Origin: Bradyrhizobium sp. S69
GTDB lineage: Bacteria; Pseudomonadota; Alphaproteobacteria; Rhizobiales; Xanthobacteraceae
NCBI RefSeq assembly: GCF_009766005.1
Contig: NZ_LMUK01000032.1
Location: 89,556-153,555, forward strand
Length of the DNA stretch: 64,000 bases
Direction of reading: 5' to 3'
The notes under the pieces are model-generated. The model saw nothing but the letters and a program-made list of their open reading frames with translations. It searched no databases and was not told where the DNA came from. Shown here piece after piece: positions 7,277-18,998 of the stretch. Positions within the stretch are counted from its first letter, which is position 1, and each line of letters starts with the position of its first letter. The position numbers and the translations under genes are program-made.

Positions 7277-10072
7277 TTACGCCGCCGGCTGGGTCGCGGC
7301 TTCGTCGTTCACCAAAAGATGGATCAGCGCGCTCTTGATCGCGGCCTGCCGGGTCGGCGCGTTGATCTGCGCGCCGAGCAGGTCGGTGACATAGAACACG
7401 TCGCGGGCGCGCTCGCCGAAGGTCGCGACATGGGCCGACGCAATGTTGAGGTTCAGTTTCGAGATCGCGGTGGTCAATTGATACAGCAGGCCAGGCCGGT
7501 CGAGGCCTGACACCTCGATCACCGTGTAGCGATCCGACCACTGGTTGTTGATGATGACTTCCGGTTCGACCACGAACGGCCGTGTCCTGCCGCGGCTGGC
7601 GGCGCGGCGCGCCACCACCTCGGGCAAACGCAATTTGCCTTCCAGCACGTCCTCGATCATTTCGCCGATCCGGGTCGCACGGCGGCCTTCGTCCTCGTCG
7701 CGATCGTATTCACGCGTGATCGCGATGGTATCGAGCGCGCGTCCGTCGGTCGTGGTGTAGATCTGCGCGTCGACGATGTTGGCGCCGGCGGAGGCACAGG
7801 CGCCGGCGATGATCGACAGCAGCCAGGGGTGATCGACCGCGAGAATGGTCAATTCGGTGACGCCGCGCGCTTCGTCGAACCCGACATTGATCGCAAGCTT
7901 GTGGCCGGCTTCCTCGTTGGTCTTGATGAAGCGGGCGTGCCGGATCTTGCGCGGCAATTCGACCTTGAGCCAGTACGCCGGATAATGCCGCGAGACGTAG
8001 GCGTTGAGTTCCGGCTCCGGCCACTCGGTGAAGGCCGCGCGAAATTCCCGCTGCGCCACCTCGATGCGCTGCGCGCGGTTGACCTCCGAGAAGCCGCCGG
8101 TCAGCACCGGTTCGGTTTCGTAATACAGCGTGCGCAACAGTTGCGCCTTCCAGCCGTTCCAGACGCCGGGACCGACGCCGCGGATGTCGGCGGTGGTCAG
8201 GATCGTCAGCAGCTTCATCTGCTCGACCGATTGCACCACGGCGGCAAAATTCTCGATGGTCTTGCGGTCGGACAGGTCGCGCGATTGCGCCACCGTCGAC
8301 ATGGTCAGATGCTCCTCGATCAGCCAGGCGATCAGTTCGGTGTCGGCGGCATTGAAACCGAGCCGCGGGCACAGCCGCCGCGCCACCTTGGCGCCGGCGA
8401 TCGAATGATCCTCGGGCCGGCCCTTGGCGATGTCGTGCAGCAGCACGGTGATGTAGATCACCGCGCGATGCTCGGGGCGGATCTTGCGCATCAGATCGCT
8501 GGCGACGGTGAACTCCTCGTTGCCGCCGCGTTCGATGTCCTGCAAATAGCCGACGCAGCGCAACAGATGCTCGTCCACCGTATAGTGATGGTACATGTTG
8601 AACTGCATCATCGACACGATCTTGCCGAAGGCGCGAATGAAGTGACCGAGCACGCCGGTCTCGTTCATGCGCCGCAGCACGATCTCGGCGTCGTTCGACG
8701 TCAGAATCTCCATGAACAGCCGGTTGGCTTCCGGATTTTCGCGAAGCTGGGTGTTGATCAGCTTCAGCGATCGCGTCACCGTGCGCATCGCGTCGGGATG
8801 AAAGGCCAGGTTGTTTTTCTGCGCCAGCCGAAAGATCCGGATCAGATTGACCGGATCGTGCTTGAAGACATCGGGTGCTGCGAGATTGATGCGGTTGTTG
8901 TCGATGATGAAATCGTCGCTGTCGGGCACCCGCCGCCGTTGGATCGAGGGCCGCAACCGCGCCATCATGCGGCTCAGCACCGGCGCCGGCTTGGCCTGCT
9001 GGTCTTCCAGCTTGGCGCACAGGAAGGCGGTGAGATCGCCGACGTCCTTGGCGATCAGGAAATAGTGCTTCATGAAGCGTTCGACATCCTGCATGCCGGG
9101 ATGCGAGGTGTAGCCGAGCCGGACCGCGATCTCGCGCTGCAGGTCGAACGACAGCCGCTCTTCGGCGCGGCCGGTGCAGAAATGGATGTTGCAGCGGACC
9201 GACCACAGGAAATCCGAACAGCGGCGGAAGATGCGGTATTCCTCGGCGTCGAACACCCCGCGTTCGAGCAGTTCGTCAGTCTCGCGCACCCGGTAGACGT
9301 ATTTCGCAATCCAGAACAGCGTATGCAGGTCGCGCAAGCCGCCCTTGCCGTCCTTGACGTTGGGCTCGACCAGATAGCGCGATTGCCCGGCGCGGCGGTG
9401 ACGCTCCTCGCGTTCGGCGAGCTTGGCGGTGACGAATTCGGCCGCGGTGCCCTGCACCACCTCGCGGTCGAACCGCTCGAGCAGCTCGTTATAGAGCGGC
9501 TGGTCGCCGGTCAGGAACCGGGTCTCGAGGATCGCGGTGCGGATCGTCATGTCGCCGCGGGCCTGCCGGATCGATTCATCGACCGAGCGCGTGGCGTGGC
9601 CGACCTTCAATCCCATGTCCCACAGGCAATACAGGATGGCTTCCGCGACCTGCTCGCCCCAGGCAGTCTGCTTGTAGGGCAGGATGAACAACAGATCGAT
9701 GTCGGATTCCGGCGCCATCAATCCGCGGCCGTAGCCGCCGGTGGCGACCACGGCCATCCGCTCGGCGCCGGACGGGATCGGCGAGCGATAGAGATGGCGG
9801 GTGGCCGCGGCGTAGAGGATGCGGATGATCTCGTCCTGGACGAAGCATAGCCGTTCCGCGCAGCGCCGGCCGTGACGGTCTTTGAGCAAGATCGCCTGCG
9901 CCGCCGCGCGGGCCGCGATCAACTCGGCCTTCAGGAGTTGCGCCATCGCGGCGCGAAACACATCCTCGCGGCCGGCATGTTGTTCGGCGAGCGCATCGAG
10001 CGCGGCGGTAACCCGCGCGGTATCGAAACGCTCGTCCGCGCGAGGGCGGCTCTCGGTGACAACGCTGTCCAT
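7277..10072 (-). CDS. glnD: [Protein-PII] uridylyltransferase / uridylyl-removing enzyme
   Basis: A 931-residue protein of full family length. The nucleotidyltransferase domain carries GGYGRG (about 112-117) and the metal-binding SDIDLLF (about 123-129). A GlnE-like linker follows, then an HD hydrolase domain with VLLHDIAKGR, and two ACT domains at the C-terminus (LTILAVDHPWLLSIIAGAC and VIEVSGLDRPGLLYQLTTA). GlnD uridylylates PII proteins when glutamine is low and deuridylylates them when it is high, so it is the nitrogen-status sensor of the cell. It is a single gene with its own leader. Confidence 0.97.
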   Translation of the reverse strand: MDSVVTESRPRADERFDTARVTAALDALAEQHAGREDVFRAAMAQLLKAELIAARAAAQAILLKDRHGRRCAERLCFVQDEIIRILYAAATRHLYRSPIPSGAERMAVVATGGYGRGLMAPESDIDLLFILPYKQTAWGEQVAEAILYCLWDMGLKVGHATRSVDESIRQARGDMTIRTAILETRFLTGDQPLYNELLERFDREVVQGTAAEFVTAKLAEREERHRRAGQSRYLVEPNVKDGKGGLRDLHTLFWIAKYVYRVRETDELLERGVFDAEEYRIFRRCSDFLWSVRCNIHFCTGRAEERLSFDLQREIAVRLGYTSHPGMQDVERFMKHYFLIAKDVGDLTAFLCAKLEDQQAKPAPVLSRMMARLRPSIQRRRVPDSDDFIIDNNRINLAAPDVFKHDPVNLIRIFRLAQKNNLAFHPDAMRTVTRSLKLINTQLRENPEANRLFMEILTSNDAEIVLRRMNETGVLGHFIRAFGKIVSMMQFNMYHHYTVDEHLLRCVGYLQDIERGGNEEFTVASDLMRKIRPEHRAVIYITVLLHDIAKGRPEDHSIAGAKVARRLCPRLGFNAADTELIAWLIEEHLTMSTVAQSRDLSDRKTIENFAAVVQSVEQMKLLTILTTADIRGVGPGVWNGWKAQLLRTLYYETEPVLTGGFSEVNRAQRIEVAQREFRAAFTEWPEPELNAYVSRHYPAYWLKVELPRKIRHARFIKTNEEAGHKLAINVGFDEARGVTELTILAVDHPWLLSIIAGACASAGANIVDAQIYTTTDGRALDTIAITREYDRDEDEGRRATRIGEMIEDVLEGKLRLPEVVARRAASRGRTRPFVVEPEVIINNQWSDRYTVIEVSGLDRPGLLYQLTTAISKLNLNIASAHVATFGERARDVFYVTDLLGAQINAPTRQAAIKSALIHLLVNDEAATQPAA

Positions 10073-10275
10073 GACCTACCCCGATATCGGACGCCAACGG
10101 TGCTGTCACGGGCCATTGTGCGATAACAGCTGTTACATGCTGCGTTCACGCCGATTTTAGCAAAGCTGTCCTCATCGACGCGCCCTGACGGTGCGTATTT
10201 TCTCATTGACGAACTCGCCTAACTCATTGAAATAAAATATGTTTTAAGATCGAATCCGAAAAGGGAGCTTTCACC

Positions 10276-11250
10276 ATGGCCAGAATTTCACGGCGCGCTT
10301 TGGCCGCATCGATCGCGCTCTGGGCGCTGCTGCCCGGTGGGGCCTCTGCCGCCGATGCGCTCAAGGAGATTCGCATCGATTGGGCGACCTACAATCCGGT
10401 GTCGCTGGTCCTCAAGCAGAAGGGCCTGCTGGAAAAGGAATTCGCCAAGGACGGCATCAGCATCGTCTGGGTGCAATCGGCCGGTTCCAACAAGGCGCTC
10501 GAATTCCTCAACGCCGGCTCGATCGATTTCGGTTCGACCGCGGGCTCGGCGGCACTGGTGGCCCGGATCAACGGCAACCCGATCAAGTCGATCTATGTCT
10601 ATTCGCGCCCGGAATGGACGGCGCTGGTCACCGCCAAGGACTCCAAGATCGCGACCGTCGCCGACCTCCGGGGTAAGCGCGTCGCGGTGACGCGCGGCAC
10701 CGATCCGCACATCTTCCTGGTGCGCGCGCTGCTCGGCGCGGGCCTTTCCGAAAAGGACATCACGCCGGTGCTGTTGCAGCACGCCGACGGCAAGACCGCG
10801 CTGATCCGCGGCGACGTCGATGCATGGGCGGGGCTCGATCCGATGATGGCGCAGGCCGAGATCGAGGACGGCGCCAAACTGTTCTTCCGGGATCCGGCGG
10901 CCAATACCTGGGGCATCCTCAATGTGCGCGAGCAGTTCCTGAAGGATAATCCGGACGTGGTTCGCCGCGTGCTCGCGACCTACGAAGAGGCGCGCAAATA
11001 TTCGGTGGTGAATTACGACGACCTGAAGAAGACTTTTATCGCGGTCACCAAATTGCCGGACAGCGTCGTCGACAAGCAGCTCAAGGAGCGCACCGACCTC
11101 AGCCATAACCGGATCGGTGCGCCGCAGCGCGAGTCCATCCTGGCCGCCGGCATTGCATTGCAGCAGGCCGGCGTGATCGACGCCAAGGTCGACGTCAAGG
11201 CCACGCTCGACGCCCTGATCGACGACCAGGTTCCACTGCCGACGAATTGA
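10276..11250 (+). CDS. Aliphatic sulfonate/nitrate-type ABC transporter substrate-binding protein
   Basis: A 324-residue SsuA/TauA-like periplasmic protein with signal peptide (ALAASIALWALLPGGASA) preceded by a GGGAG ribosome site. The body carries IRIDWATYNPVSLVLKQKG, EFLNAGSIDFGSTAGSAAL and LRGKRVAVTRGTDPHIFLV, which are typical of the SsuA/NMT1 fold. An AT-rich stretch (about 10225-10255) upstream is the likely promoter region. It is followed by permease and ATPase genes and forms an importer with them. Sulfonate, taurine or a related anion is the probable ligand; family members are promiscuous, so this is not certain. Confidence 0.88.
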   Translation: MARISRRALAASIALWALLPGGASAADALKEIRIDWATYNPVSLVLKQKGLLEKEFAKDGISIVWVQSAGSNKALEFLNAGSIDFGSTAGSAALVARINGNPIKSIYVYSRPEWTALVTAKDSKIATVADLRGKRVAVTRGTDPHIFLVRALLGAGLSEKDITPVLLQHADGKTALIRGDVDAWAGLDPMMAQAEIEDGAKLFFRDPAANTWGILNVREQFLKDNPDVVRRVLATYEEARKYSVVNYDDLKKTFIAVTKLPDSVVDKQLKERTDLSHNRIGAPQRESILAAGIALQQAGVIDAKVDVKATLDALIDDQVPLPTN

Positions 11251-11262
11251 GGAAGGGGGCTG

Positions 11263-11382
11263 CGTCGTCCCCGCGAACGCGGGGACCCATAACCCTGGCC
11301 TCTATGTTTAAAGAAGGCCATGACCACCGAGCACAAACACGAACGTCACGGCGTATGGGTCCCGGCGTTCGCCGGGACGACG
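11263..11382. repeat. Palindromic intergenic element, family E
   Basis: Outer arms CGTCGTCCC...GGGACGACG with inner CCCATA / TATGGG pair across 120 bases. Each end is itself a hairpin (CCCCGCGAACGCGGGG and CCCGGCGTTCGCCGGG). It lies inside the ABC operon, between the binding-protein gene and the permease gene. A half-copy (GTCATCCCAGCCTTGAGCCG...) is seen near 62327. Confidence 0.75.
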
Positions 11383-11437
11383 AGAGGATGTCTCCACCAC
11401 CTTGCAATCCCTCGCCGGACGCGGTTTGGCTATCGCC

Positions 11438-12277
11438 ATGACGGTTGAACTGTCCGCACCAGCACAGACCGAAGTGATACCCGCCGCGTCCAGCCGGCTG
11501 CGCCGCTACGCGCGACCGGCGTTGGGGCTGTTGCTGCCGGTCGGCGTGGCGCTGGTCTGGGAAATGATGGTCTGGCTCGGTCTCTCCAATGGGCGGCTGG
11601 TGCCGCCGCCATCAAAAATTTTCGCGACCATCGTCGAGCTCGCGCGGAGCGGCGAACTCACGCATCATATCGTGGCGACGCTGAGCCGGGTGTTCGCGGG
11701 CTTCGCCCTTGGCGTGGTCGCGGGCACGCTGCTCGGCGCCGTCTCCGGCTACTGGGGTCTGGCGCGCCGGCTGCTCGATCCGACCGTGCAGGCGTTGCGC
11801 GCGATCCCATCGATCGCCTGGGTGCCGCTGTTCATCCTGTGGCTCGGCATTTTCGAAACCTCGAAAGTCGCGCTGATCGCGGTCGGGGTGTTTTTCCCGG
11901 TCTATCTCGGGGTGATGGGCGCCATTCTTTCGGTCGATCGCAAGATCGTCGAGGTCGGCCGCACGTTTCGGCTAAGCGGCCCGGCGATGATCCGCCGCAT
12001 CCTGCTGCCGGCGGTGTTGCCGGCCTATGTCGTCGCGCTGCGGGTGGGTCTTGGGCTGGGCTGGATGTTCGTCGTCGCCGCCGAATTCATGGGCGCGTCC
12101 GAAGGCCTTGGTTATTTGCTGATCGACGGCCAGCAACTCGGCAAACCGGCGCAGATCCTGGCCGCGATCGTGATCTTCGCCGTGCTCGGCAAGACCACCG
12201 ATTGGCTGATCGAGATCGGCTTTGCACCACTGTTGCGTTGGCAGGACGCCTTCGGCCGCCAAAGCGGAGCGGCCTGA
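11438..12277 (+). CDS. ABC transporter permease, SsuC/TauC type
   Basis: A 279-residue inner-membrane permease with about six helices. The EAA-loop region reads GRTFRLSGPAMIRRILLPAVLPAY, where the EAA Glu is partly changed. The ending GYLLIDGQQLGKPAQILAAIV is typical of SsuC. The start at 11438 gives MTVELSAP; an earlier in-frame ATG at 11402 lies in the tail of the repeat region. Its stop TGA overlaps the ATG of the ATPase gene by one base (TGATG), so the two are translationally coupled. Confidence 0.9.
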   Translation: MTVELSAPAQTEVIPAASSRLRRYARPALGLLLPVGVALVWEMMVWLGLSNGRLVPPPSKIFATIVELARSGELTHHIVATLSRVFAGFALGVVAGTLLGAVSGYWGLARRLLDPTVQALRAIPSIAWVPLFILWLGIFETSKVALIAVGVFFPVYLGVMGAILSVDRKIVEVGRTFRLSGPAMIRRILLPAVLPAYVVALRVGLGLGWMFVVAAEFMGASEGLGYLLIDGQQLGKPAQILAAIVIFAVLGKTTDWLIEIGFAPLLRWQDAFGRQSGAA

Positions 12278-13062
12278 TGCTGGTGCTCGATCGCGTGAGC
12301 AAGATCTACCCGAACGGCGTCAACGCGCTGGAGCGCTTTTCGGCCGAGATCAGGCTCGGCGAAATCGTCGCCATCATCGGCGGTTCCGGCTGCGGCAAGT
12401 CGACCTTGCTGCGCGCCATCGCGGGTCTCGACCGCGCCACTTCGGGCAGCGTGACGCTCGACGGGGTCGCGATCACGGCGCCGCACGCCAAGATCGGCAT
12501 CATCTTTCAGGAGCCACGGTTGCTGCCCTGGCTCAGCGTCGCCGACAATATCGGCTTTGGGCTGTCGGACTTGCCGCGCGCGCTTCGCCGCGACAAGGTC
12601 GCAGGCGCGCTGGCGCGGGTTGGCCTTGCCGACAAGGCCACTGCATGGCCGCGCGAATTGTCCGGCGGGCAGGCGCAGCGCGTCGCGATCGCCCGCGCGC
12701 TGGTGCCGCAGCCGGAGGTGCTGCTGCTGGACGAACCGTTCTCCGCGCTCGATGCGTTCACCCGCCGCGACCTGCAAGATCATCTGCTCGATCTGTGGGC
12801 CGACACCCGGCCCACTTTGGTGCTGGTCACGCATGACGTCGATGAGGCCGTGGTGCTGGCCGATCGCGTCTTTGTCATGCGGCCGCGGCCCGGCCGGCTG
12901 TTTGAGGAGATCACCATCAATCTGGCGCGGCCGCGCGACCGCACTTCCGAATTGTTCGGCAATTTCAAACGCCGGGTGCTGACCGCGCTCGATCGGTCGC
13001 TGGACCGCAACGTGCCCGATCGCGTGGCGAAATCGAATGCCGGCGAAGCGATGTGGTGGTGA
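12277..13062 (+). CDS. ABC transporter ATP-binding protein, SsuB/TauB type
   Basis: A 261-residue ATPase with Walker A (GGSGCGKSTLL), Q-loop (IIFQEPRLLPW), signature (ELSGGQAQRVAIARAL), Walker B (VLLLDEPFSALDAF) and H-loop (LVTHDVDEAV). The 'EPRLLPW' Q-loop is typical of sulfonate/nitrate/taurine importers. It energises uptake through the adjacent permease. Translation is coupled to the permease by a TGATG junction. A longer frame upstream in the same phase overlaps the permease and has no family match. Confidence 0.94.
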   Translation: MLVLDRVSKIYPNGVNALERFSAEIRLGEIVAIIGGSGCGKSTLLRAIAGLDRATSGSVTLDGVAITAPHAKIGIIFQEPRLLPWLSVADNIGFGLSDLPRALRRDKVAGALARVGLADKATAWPRELSGGQAQRVAIARALVPQPEVLLLDEPFSALDAFTRRDLQDHLLDLWADTRPTLVLVTHDVDEAVVLADRVFVMRPRPGRLFEEITINLARPRDRTSELFGNFKRRVLTALDRSLDRNVPDRVAKSNAGEAMWW

Positions 13063-13155
13063 CGATGTGTGACGTTGCGTGGTGACATCTGGTGGTGACA
13101 TGGGCCCCGCGACCCATTACATCCGGTAGCGCATAAAACTCCGGGAGAAACAACA

Positions 13156-13665
13156 ATGGACGCCGCCACACTCCGCGCCACCCAGGCCCCGATCAAGGAT
13201 CGCTACAAGACCGATCCGGCCTCCGCGATGATTACGCTCAAAGCCAAGGGCTCGATCGACAACGAGGGCATTGCTTGCAAGGTCGAAACCGGCCGCGCGC
13301 TCGCGGTCGCCGGCCTGCATCCGGCCACCGGCGGATCGGGGCTCGAATTGTGTTCCGGCGACATGCTGCTCGAAGCGCTGGTGGCCTGCGCCGGCGTGAC
13401 CTTGAAATCGGTCGCCACCGCGATCGAAATTCCGCTCAAAACGGGCAACGTGATTGCCGAAGGCGATCTCGATTTCCGCGGCACGCTCGGCGTCGACAAG
13501 GAAGCCCCGGTCGGCTTCGCCGAAATCCGCCTGCGCTTCGACGTCGCTACCGACGCGCCGCAGGACAAGCTCGATCTCCTGCTGAAACTCACCGAGCGCT
13601 ATTGCGTGGTCTACCAGACCATCAAGAACGGCCCCAAGGTCTCGGTATCGATGCACAGGGTGTGA
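13156..13665 (+). CDS. OsmC/Ohr family peroxidase-like protein
   Basis: A 169-residue protein preceded by GGGAGAAAC. It has the two redox cysteines of the OsmC fold, about Cys78 (EALVACAGVTLKSVA) and Cys150 (TERYCVVYQT). The family reduces organic hydroperoxides with thiol cofactors. It follows the ABC operon by 93 bases and may be co-transcribed. Pairing with a sulfur-compound importer suggests thiol or peroxide protection, but this is inference from position. Confidence 0.85.
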   Translation: MDAATLRATQAPIKDRYKTDPASAMITLKAKGSIDNEGIACKVETGRALAVAGLHPATGGSGLELCSGDMLLEALVACAGVTLKSVATAIEIPLKTGNVIAEGDLDFRGTLGVDKEAPVGFAEIRLRFDVATDAPQDKLDLLLKLTERYCVVYQTIKNGPKVSVSMHRV

Positions 13666-13675
13666 GATTTGCCCT

Positions 13676-13857
13676 TCACCCTCCCCTGGAGGGGGAGGGT
13701 CGCCGTCCCCGGCGACGCGCAGCGTCGTCCGGTAGAGGCGGGGTGGGGTGGAGCCAGTTAAAGCGGCGACGCCTCGTACCATCACCTCGCCACCCCACCC
13801 CGTCTCACATTCCGCTGCGCTCCATGTGAGCCGACCCTCCCCCTCCAGGGGAGGGTA
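13676..13857. repeat. Palindromic intergenic element, family B, copy 1
   Basis: Outer arms CCCTCCCCTGGAGGGGGAGGG and the matching CCCTCCCCCTCCAGGGGAGGG enclose GGGGTGGGGTGG / CCACCCCACCCC. The 25-base inner palindrome at 13709-13733 also occurs in family A copies. A second copy lies at 62031-62292. It fills the gap between osmC and the membrane-protein gene. Confidence 0.85.
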
Positions 13858-13877
13858 AGAAAGCGCTCCGAGCCTTC

Positions 13878-14678
13878 ATGTCCCCCGAACTCATCTTCCT
13901 CCTGACGCTCGGCTTGCGCATGGCGATCACCGCGATGTTCGTGGTGTCGGCGTCGATCATCACCGAGCGCTCGGGGCCGGTGATCGGCGCGCTGGTGGCG
14001 ACCTTGCCGATTTCGGCGGGGCCGTCTTATGTCTTCCTGGCGCTCGATCACGACGCGGCGTTCGTAGCCCAAGGCGCGCTGGCGAGCTTGCCGATCAACG
14101 CCGCCACGATTTTCCTTGGCCTTGTTTATGTCGTGCTGGCGCAGCGCCATAGCGGGCTTGTCAGTTGGGCGTGCGCGGCCGCGGTCTGGATCGCGCTGGC
14201 TTTCGGGGTGCGCATGATCCATTGGTCGCTCATCGGCGGGCTGATCGTGAATGTGATTGCGTTTGCGATCTGCATCCCGCTGCTGGCGCGATATCGGCAC
14301 GTCAAGATGCCGCTGATCACCCGGCGCTGGTACGACATTCCGCTGCGCGCCTCGCTGGTCGCGATCCTGGTGGCGACGGTGGTCACGCTGTCGGGCTGGG
14401 TCGGCCCCACCATCAGCGGCATGATCGCGCTGTTTCCGGTGGTGTTCTCCAGCATGATGCTGATCCTGCATCCGCGCATCGGCGGCCCCGCGACCGCGGC
14501 GGTGGTTGCAAATTCAGGCTGGGGCTTGCTCGGCTTTGGGGCCGGCATCGCGGTGCTTCATATAGCCGTGCTGCACTTCGGCTCGGCCATCGGCCTCGGC
14601 CTCGCGCTGGCGACGTGCGTGGGCTGGAATCTGGCGCTGTGGTGGGGCGGGCGAAGGAAGGTGGCGTTGAAGATGTAG
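13878..14678 (+). CDS. Conserved multi-pass membrane protein of unknown function
   Basis: A 266-residue protein with about eight hydrophobic segments. It looks like two similar halves: SGPVIGALVATLPISAGPSYVF in the first and VGPTISGMIALFPVVFSSMM in the second. Such internal two-fold symmetry is common in small transporters. No named family was recognised. The ATG follows the end of repeat B1 by about 20 bases. Its TAG stop lies inside the arm of repeat C, so the C-terminus (RRKVALKM) may have been set by that insertion. Confidence 0.7.
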   Translation: MSPELIFLLTLGLRMAITAMFVVSASIITERSGPVIGALVATLPISAGPSYVFLALDHDAAFVAQGALASLPINAATIFLGLVYVVLAQRHSGLVSWACAAAVWIALAFGVRMIHWSLIGGLIVNVIAFAICIPLLARYRHVKMPLITRRWYDIPLRASLVAILVATVVTLSGWVGPTISGMIALFPVVFSSMMLILHPRIGGPATAAVVANSGWGLLGFGAGIAVLHIAVLHFGSAIGLGLALATCVGWNLALWWGGRRKVALKM

Positions 14679-14753
14679 GGTGGGCAAAGGCGCTCTTGCG
14701 CCGTGCCCACCATCATTCGAATTGGTGGGCACGCTTCGCTTTGCCCACCCTAC
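14675..14753. repeat. Palindromic intergenic element, family C
   Basis: Fifteen-base perfect arms GTAGGGTGGGCAAAG / CTTTGCCCACCCTAC enclose a second pair GTGCCCACC / GGTGGGCAC. It sits between two convergent genes and contains the stop codon of the upstream gene. A bidirectional terminator role is plausible. Confidence 0.8.
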
Positions 14754-14776
14754 GCGCCTCGTAATGACGAGGAACG

Positions 14777-17521
14777 TCACTTCTTCGGCAGTTTCGCCTT
14801 CAGCGCATACAACGCATCGAGCGCCTCGCGCGGCGACATTTCGTCGGGGTGAAGCGCCTGCACGGCTGCCATCATTTGCTCGGCTTCGCTGGGTGGCGCG
14901 GGTTCGGCGGCGGCGCGCGAGGGCACGGCGAACAGCGGCAGATCATCGGCCAGCGCCTTGGCGGTCTGGCCGCGGTCCTGGGCTTCGAGTTTGGCCAGCA
15001 CCGATTTGGCGCGTGCGATCACCGGCGGTGGCAGGCCCGCGAGTTTGGCGACCTGAATGCCGTAGGAACGATCGGCCGAGCCCGGCAGCACCTCGTGCAG
15101 GAACACCACATCGCCGTGCCATTCCTTGACCCGCACCGTGGCATTGAACAGCCGCGGCAGCTTGGCCGAAAGCGCGGTGAGTTCGTGGTAGTGGGTCGCG
15201 AACAGCGCGCGGCAACGATTTGATTCATGCAGATGCTCGATCGACGCCCACGCGATCGACAGGCCGTCGAAGGTCGCGGTGCCGCGGCCGATCTCGTCGA
15301 GGATCACCAGCGAGCGTTCGCTGGCCTGGTTGAGAATGACGGCGGTTTCCACCATTTCCACCATGAAGGTGGAACGGCCGCGCGCCAGATCGTCGGCGGC
15401 GCCAACCCGCGAGAACAGCCGGTCGACGATGCCGATCCGGGCGCGCGCCGCGGGGACAAAACTGCCGATCTGCGCCATCAGCGCGATCAGCGCGTTCTGC
15501 CGCAGGAAGGTCGATTTGCCCGCCATGTTCGGGCCGGTGATCAGCCAGATCTGACCTGATTTCTGCGCCGGCCCCGGCGACAAATCGCAGGCATTGGCGA
15601 TGAACGGCTGGCCGTCGCGCTTGAGCGCCTGCTCGACCACCGGATGCCGGCCGCCCTCGATGGCAAAGCCCAGCGAGCCGTCGACCTCGGGCCGCACATA
15701 ATTGTCGTCGATCGCGAGCTTTGCCAGCGCGGTCGCAACATCGAGCAGCGCGAACGCGTGCGCGGCGGTACGCAGATTGTCGCTGGCGGCCGTGACCATG
15801 GCATTGAGCCGGTCGAAGATTTCGAGCTCCAGCCCGAGCGCGCGATCGCCGGCATTGGCAATTTTAGCCTCGATCTCGCCGAGTTCGGAGGTGGTGAAAC
15901 GAACCTGGCCCGCCAGCGTCTGGCGATGGATGAAGGTCGCATTCAGCGGCGCGGTCATCAATTTGTCGCCGTGCTGCGCCGTCACCTCGACGAAATAGCC
16001 GAGCACGTTGTTGTGGCGGATCTTCAGGCCCTTGATGCCGCAATCTTCAGCGTAACGCGCCTGCATTGCGGCGACCACCAGCCGCGAGGCGTCGCGCAGA
16101 TTGCGCGTCTCGTCGAGGGCGGCTTCATAACCCTCGCGGACAAAACCGCCGTCGCGCTTGATCAGCGGCAATTGCTCGGCCAATGCGCGTTCGAATTCGC
16201 GCGCCAGATCGCGCGACGGCTGGCGCAGCGCCTCCATGATCGCGCCGATTTCCTGCGGCGGCGCTTGCAGCCGTGCGAGCTGCGCCAGCGCCGCATCGGC
16301 GGCGAGGATGCCGTCGCGCAAGCCCGCGAGATCGCGCGGGCCGCCGCGTCCGACCGACAGCCGCGCCAGCGCGCGCGACATGTCCGGCGCGGTACGCAGC
16401 ACGCCGCGGAGTTGGTCGCGCACGGCGCTGTCGGCCACGAAGGCACTAATCGCATCGAGCCGCCGTGCAATCGCTGTGCTGTCGGTCAGGGGCGCTGCAA
16501 GCCGTTGCGCGAGCAGGCGCGATCCGGCAGGGGTCACCGTGCAGTCGATGGCGTCGAGCAGCGATCCGCGGCGTTCGCCGGAAAGTGTGCGCGTCAGTTC
16601 GAGATTGGCGCGGGTGGCGGGATCGATCGCCATCGTGGTGCCGGCGGCCTCGCGGCTCGGCGGCGACAGCGGTGGGCGCTTGCCGACTTGGGTGCGGTCG
16701 ATATAGGTGACGGCGGCCGACGCCGCGGTCGCCTCCAGCCGCGACATCGCGGAAAGGCCGTCCATCGTGGCGACCGCAAAATAATCGCACAGCCGCCGCT
16801 CGGCGGTGGCGCTGTCGAAATAATCCCGCGTCAGCGGCGTCACCGCCGGCAGTTCGCGCAACAGCGGTCCGAGTTCGGCATCGCTGTAAAGCGCGTCGGT
16901 GACGATGACTTCGTTGGGGTTGATGCGCGCCAGCGTCGCCGCGAGTTCCGTGGTCGGACATTCCGTGACTATGAATTCGGAGGTCGAAATATCGATCCAG
17001 GCCAGCCCGACGCGGTCGCCGCCGGAGGAACCACGGGCCCGCGCGATCGCCAGCAGATAATTATTGGCCTTGGCATCCAGCAGCGTGTCTTCGGTCAGCG
17101 TGCCCGGGGTCACCAGCCGGACCACGCCGCGGCTCACCACGCTCTTGTTGCCGCGCGCGCGCGCCGCCGCCGGATTCTCGGTCTGCTCGCACACCGCGAC
17201 TCGATGGCCCGCCGAGATCAGCCGATGCAGATAATCCTCGGAGCGCTCGACCGGGACGCCGCACATCGGGATATCGAGGCCCTGATGCTTGCCGCGCTTG
17301 GTCAGCACGATGCCGAGCGTTTTGGAGGCGATTTCGGCGTCCTCGAAGAACAGCTCGTAGAAATCGCCCATCCGGTAGAACAACAGCAGTCCGGGATGGG
17401 CGGCCTTGATCTCGAGGTATTGCTCCATCATCGGCGTGACGCGCGCCGGGGCTTCCGTGGCAGGCGCTTCCGTGGCCGGTGTGGACTCTGGGGGCATGGG
17501 GATGGATTGCTGGATCGTCAT
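14777..17521 (-). CDS. mutS: DNA mismatch repair protein MutS
   Basis: A 914-residue protein. The mismatch-binding Phe-x-Glu lies in [18 protein letters not shown] near residue 50. The ATPase domain has Walker [14 protein letters not shown] near 665, Walker [17 protein letters not shown] near 740, and the ATHYHEL motif after it. MutS recognises mispairs and recruits MutL in post-replicative repair. The N-terminus has a Pro/Thr/Ala-rich extension of about 25 residues before [14 protein letters not shown]. It is transcribed alone. Confidence 0.97.
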   Translation of the reverse strand: MTIQQSIPMPPESTPATEAPATEAPARVTPMMEQYLEIKAAHPGLLLFYRMGDFYELFFEDAEIASKTLGIVLTKRGKHQGLDIPMCGVPVERSEDYLHRLISAGHRVAVCEQTENPAAARARGNKSVVSRGVVRLVTPGTLTEDTLLDAKANNYLLAIARARGSSGGDRVGLAWIDISTSEFIVTECPTTELAATLARINPNEVIVTDALYSDAELGPLLRELPAVTPLTRDYFDSATAERRLCDYFAVATMDGLSAMSRLEATAASAAVTYIDRTQVGKRPPLSPPSREAAGTTMAIDPATRANLELTRTLSGERRGSLLDAIDCTVTPAGSRLLAQRLAAPLTDSTAIARRLDAISAFVADSAVRDQLRGVLRTAPDMSRALARLSVGRGGPRDLAGLRDGILAADAALAQLARLQAPPQEIGAIMEALRQPSRDLAREFERALAEQLPLIKRDGGFVREGYEAALDETRNLRDASRLVVAAMQARYAEDCGIKGLKIRHNNVLGYFVEVTAQHGDKLMTAPLNATFIHRQTLAGQVRFTTSELGEIEAKIANAGDRALGLELEIFDRLNAMVTAASDNLRTAAHAFALLDVATALAKLAIDDNYVRPEVDGSLGFAIEGGRHPVVEQALKRDGQPFIANACDLSPGPAQKSGQIWLITGPNMAGKSTFLRQNALIALMAQIGSFVPAARARIGIVDRLFSRVGAADDLARGRSTFMVEMVETAVILNQASERSLVILDEIGRGTATFDGLSIAWASIEHLHESNRCRALFATHYHELTALSAKLPRLFNATVRVKEWHGDVVFLHEVLPGSADRSYGIQVAKLAGLPPPVIARAKSVLAKLEAQDRGQTAKALADDLPLFAVPSRAAAEPAPPSEAEQMMAAVQALHPDEMSPREALDALYALKAKLPKK

Positions 17522-17779
17522 CGGGCGGCAAACTACAAAATTTCACCGCCCGATCCTATCGGTTTGCCGGTGATTTCAGGGTTTTCCACGCCCCGTGGGT
17601 GACGTTTAATGTGTGGCCGCGGGGCCATGCGGATCACCTCCGCCTTGCCGGCATGACCGCCCTTCCACCAAAGCGGCGCTGGTCCGCCTGATACAATTGA
17701 CCTGCCGCTTGGCCGCTCCTAAAACTCGCCATCAATCCAGCCGTTATGCGTGGAAACGCGGCATTCAGGGAGAGATTCA

Positions 17780-18988
<1,209 letters not shown>

Positions 18989-18998
18989 CCGTCCAACA

